A stretch of DNA of 64,000 bases, taken from assembly GCA_963714875.1 (NCBI GenBank), contig CAVQQI010000008.1:62001-126000 (forward strand). The letters are read 5' to 3'. This document shows, piece by piece, positions 62,908 to 64,000 of the stretch. The position numbers were made by a program, and so were the translations under genes. Each line of letters starts with the position of its first letter. The stretch's first letter is position 1. The DNA is from JBAOHV01 sp963714875. GTDB taxonomy: Bacteria > Actinomycetota > Acidimicrobiia > Acidimicrobiales > Microtrichaceae. The notes beneath the pieces were generated by a model. The model worked only from the letters and a program-made list of their open reading frames with translations. It ran no database searches and was not told the origin of the DNA.

Positions 62908-64000
62908 ATGGCCACGACCGCCACCGGCGGGCCGACCGGTGCACCCCTGGCAGCGCATCGGGTCGAGCTCGCGATCGGCGGGATGACCTGTGCATCGTGC
63001 GCCAACCGGATCGAGAAGCGGCTGAACAAGGTCGACGGCGTGACCGCGACGGTGAACTACGCGACCGAGAAGGCAGCGGTCACCTTCGCTGACGACGTCG
63101 ACCCCGCCGACCTCGTCGCCCAGGTCGAGGCGGCCGGCTACACCGCCACGCTGCCGCGCGCTGCGACCGGATCGGGAGAGGCTGGCGACGGCGGAGCAGA
63201 GCTCGACGAGACGGTTGCGCTGCGCAACCGCCTGCTGATCTCCGCGGCGCTGTCGCTCCCGGTGGTGCTGATGGCGATGATCCCGGTGCTGCAGTTCGAC
63301 AACTGGCAGTGGTTGTCGCTGACCTTGGCGGCCCCGGTCGTGGTGTGGGGTGCCTATCCGTTCCACCGTGCCGCCTGGACGAACCTGCGTCATGGCACCG
63401 CGACGATGGACACGCTCATCTCCCTCGGCACCTCAGCAGCGTTCATCTGGTCGCTCTACGCACTGTTCTTCGGCGACGCCGGGGTCACCGGCATGACGAT
63501 GGCGTTCCAGCTGACCATCGAGCGCGGCTCGGGCACGAACGAGATCTACCTCGAGGTCGCCGCCGCGGTCACCACGTTCATCCTCGCCGGGCGCTACTTC
63601 GAGGCACGGGCCAAGCGCCGCACCGGCGCGGCGCTGCACGCGTTGTTGGACCTGGGCGCCAAGGACGTCGTGGTGCTGCGCAACGGCGCAGAGGAGCGCA
63701 TCGCCGTCGATCGGCTGGAGGTGGGGGACCTGTTCCTCGCCCGCCCGGGCGAGAAGATCGCCACCGACGGCGTGGTCGAGGAGGGCACCTCTGCAATCGA
63801 TGCCTCGCTGCTCACCGGTGAGAGCGTTCCGATCGAGGTCGTCCCCGGTGATGCCGTGACCGGGGCGACGGTGAACGCCGGCGGGCGCCTCGCGATCCGC
63901 GCCACGCGGGTCGGCGCCGACACCCAGCTCGCCCAGATGGCCCGACTCGTCACCGACGCACAGACGGGCAAGGCCCAGGTCCAACGTCTGGCCGACCGGG
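62908..64000 (+). CDS. copA: CopA copper-translocating P1B-ATPase, N-terminal part
   Basis: The open frame starts 1 base after the previous stop and runs off the window with about 364 residues read. It has one HMA domain (GGMTCASCANRIEKRLNKVD at about residues 24-43), then four helices, then actuator-domain text GEKIATDGVVEEGTSAIDAS and LTGESVPIEVVPGDAVTGAT. The phosphorylation and CPC motifs lie beyond the edge. Known: exports Cu(I) from the cytosol. AGGAGG site overlaps the end of the preceding gene. Confidence 0.93.
   Translation, partial: MATTATGGPTGAPLAAHRVELAIGGMTCASCANRIEKRLNKVDGVTATVNYATEKAAVTFADDVDPADLVAQVEAAGYTATLPRAATGSGEAGDGGAELDETVALRNRLLISAALSLPVVLMAMIPVLQFDNWQWLSLTLAAPVVVWGAYPFHRAAWTNLRHGTATMDTLISLGTSAAFIWSLYALFFGDAGVTGMTMAFQLTIERGSGTNEIYLEVAAAVTTFILAGRYFEARAKRRTGAALHALLDLGAKDVVVLRNGAEERIAVDRLEVGDLFLARPGEKIATDGVVEEGTSAIDASLLTGESVPIEVVPGDAVTGATVNAGGRLAIRATRVGADTQLAQMARLVTDAQTGKAQVQRLADR

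Noticed and set aside
1..64000. tRNA, rRNA, CRISPR or transposase genes
   Set aside because: None was recognised on reading both strands; this is a visual search and cannot exclude a divergent tRNA.

Overview
The window is GC-rich, densely coding DNA from an actinomycete-type bacterium. The evidence is strong GC bias at third positions, frequent GTG starts, nine TetR-family regulators, an F420-type PPOX protein, an HspR/Hsp20 pair and P450s. My best guess at the lineage is an Acidimicrobiia-like member of the Actinomycetota; the sequence alone does not fix the genus. I saw no rRNA, tRNA, CRISPR array, insertion sequence or prophage.

Layout. 1-2.9 kb: 5' end of a GDT1-type cation transporter, then a scrambled region in which two pieces of one zinc-type alcohol dehydrogenase are interleaved with an exported-protein gene, and a broken HhH-GPD gene. 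2.8-7.4 kb: methyltransferase/TetR pair, cupin, RCC1-repeat lipoprotein. 7.1-12.1 kb: ArsR repressor, UPF0718/ArsP-like permease with redox-active mini-thioredoxin, Dps, lipoprotein hydrolase, amino-acid permease. 12.4-16.3 kb: ABC exporter and a histidine kinase/NarL regulator that are joined in one frame. 16.4-20.1 kb: PPOX protein, TetR/MDR oxidoreductase pair, PhyH dioxygenase. 20.1-23.4 kb: a P1B-5-like metal ATPase with a C-terminal hemerythrin domain. 23.5-28.4 kb: TetR/lipoprotein operon, alkyl-sulfatase, Hsp20/HspR. 28.6-44.1 kb: patatin, YrhK-repeat protein, three SRPBCC/repressor pairs, TetR genes facing a DUF6326 protein, an MFS exporter and an alpha/beta hydrolase, and a prepilin. 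44.2-55.9 kb: PPK2, HPF-like protein, P450, PEP-utilising enzyme, amine oxidase, GH10 xylanase, a second MDR/TetR pair coupled to a CYP153-like P450, and a VapB antitoxin with an internally deleted VapC. 55.9-62.1 kb: GH13 and GH64 glycosidases, two DoxX proteins, secreted lipase. 62.1-64 kb: copper module csoR / copZ-like / Met-His mini-protein / copA (cut by the window end).

Two themes dominate. First, small one-component regulatory units: a repressor beside or divergent from one enzyme or transporter, usually with a legible palindromic operator in the shared intergenic space. Second, extracellular and envelope catabolism: several lipoprotein hydrolases, xylanase, beta-glucanase, alpha-glucosidase and P450s.

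Quality warning. At least fifteen otherwise recognisable genes change reading frame once or twice through apparent one-base indels. This looks more like residual long-read or consensus error than natural decay. Where the rest of the protein is full length I typed the gene as CDS and stated the shift; remnants are typed as pseudogene.
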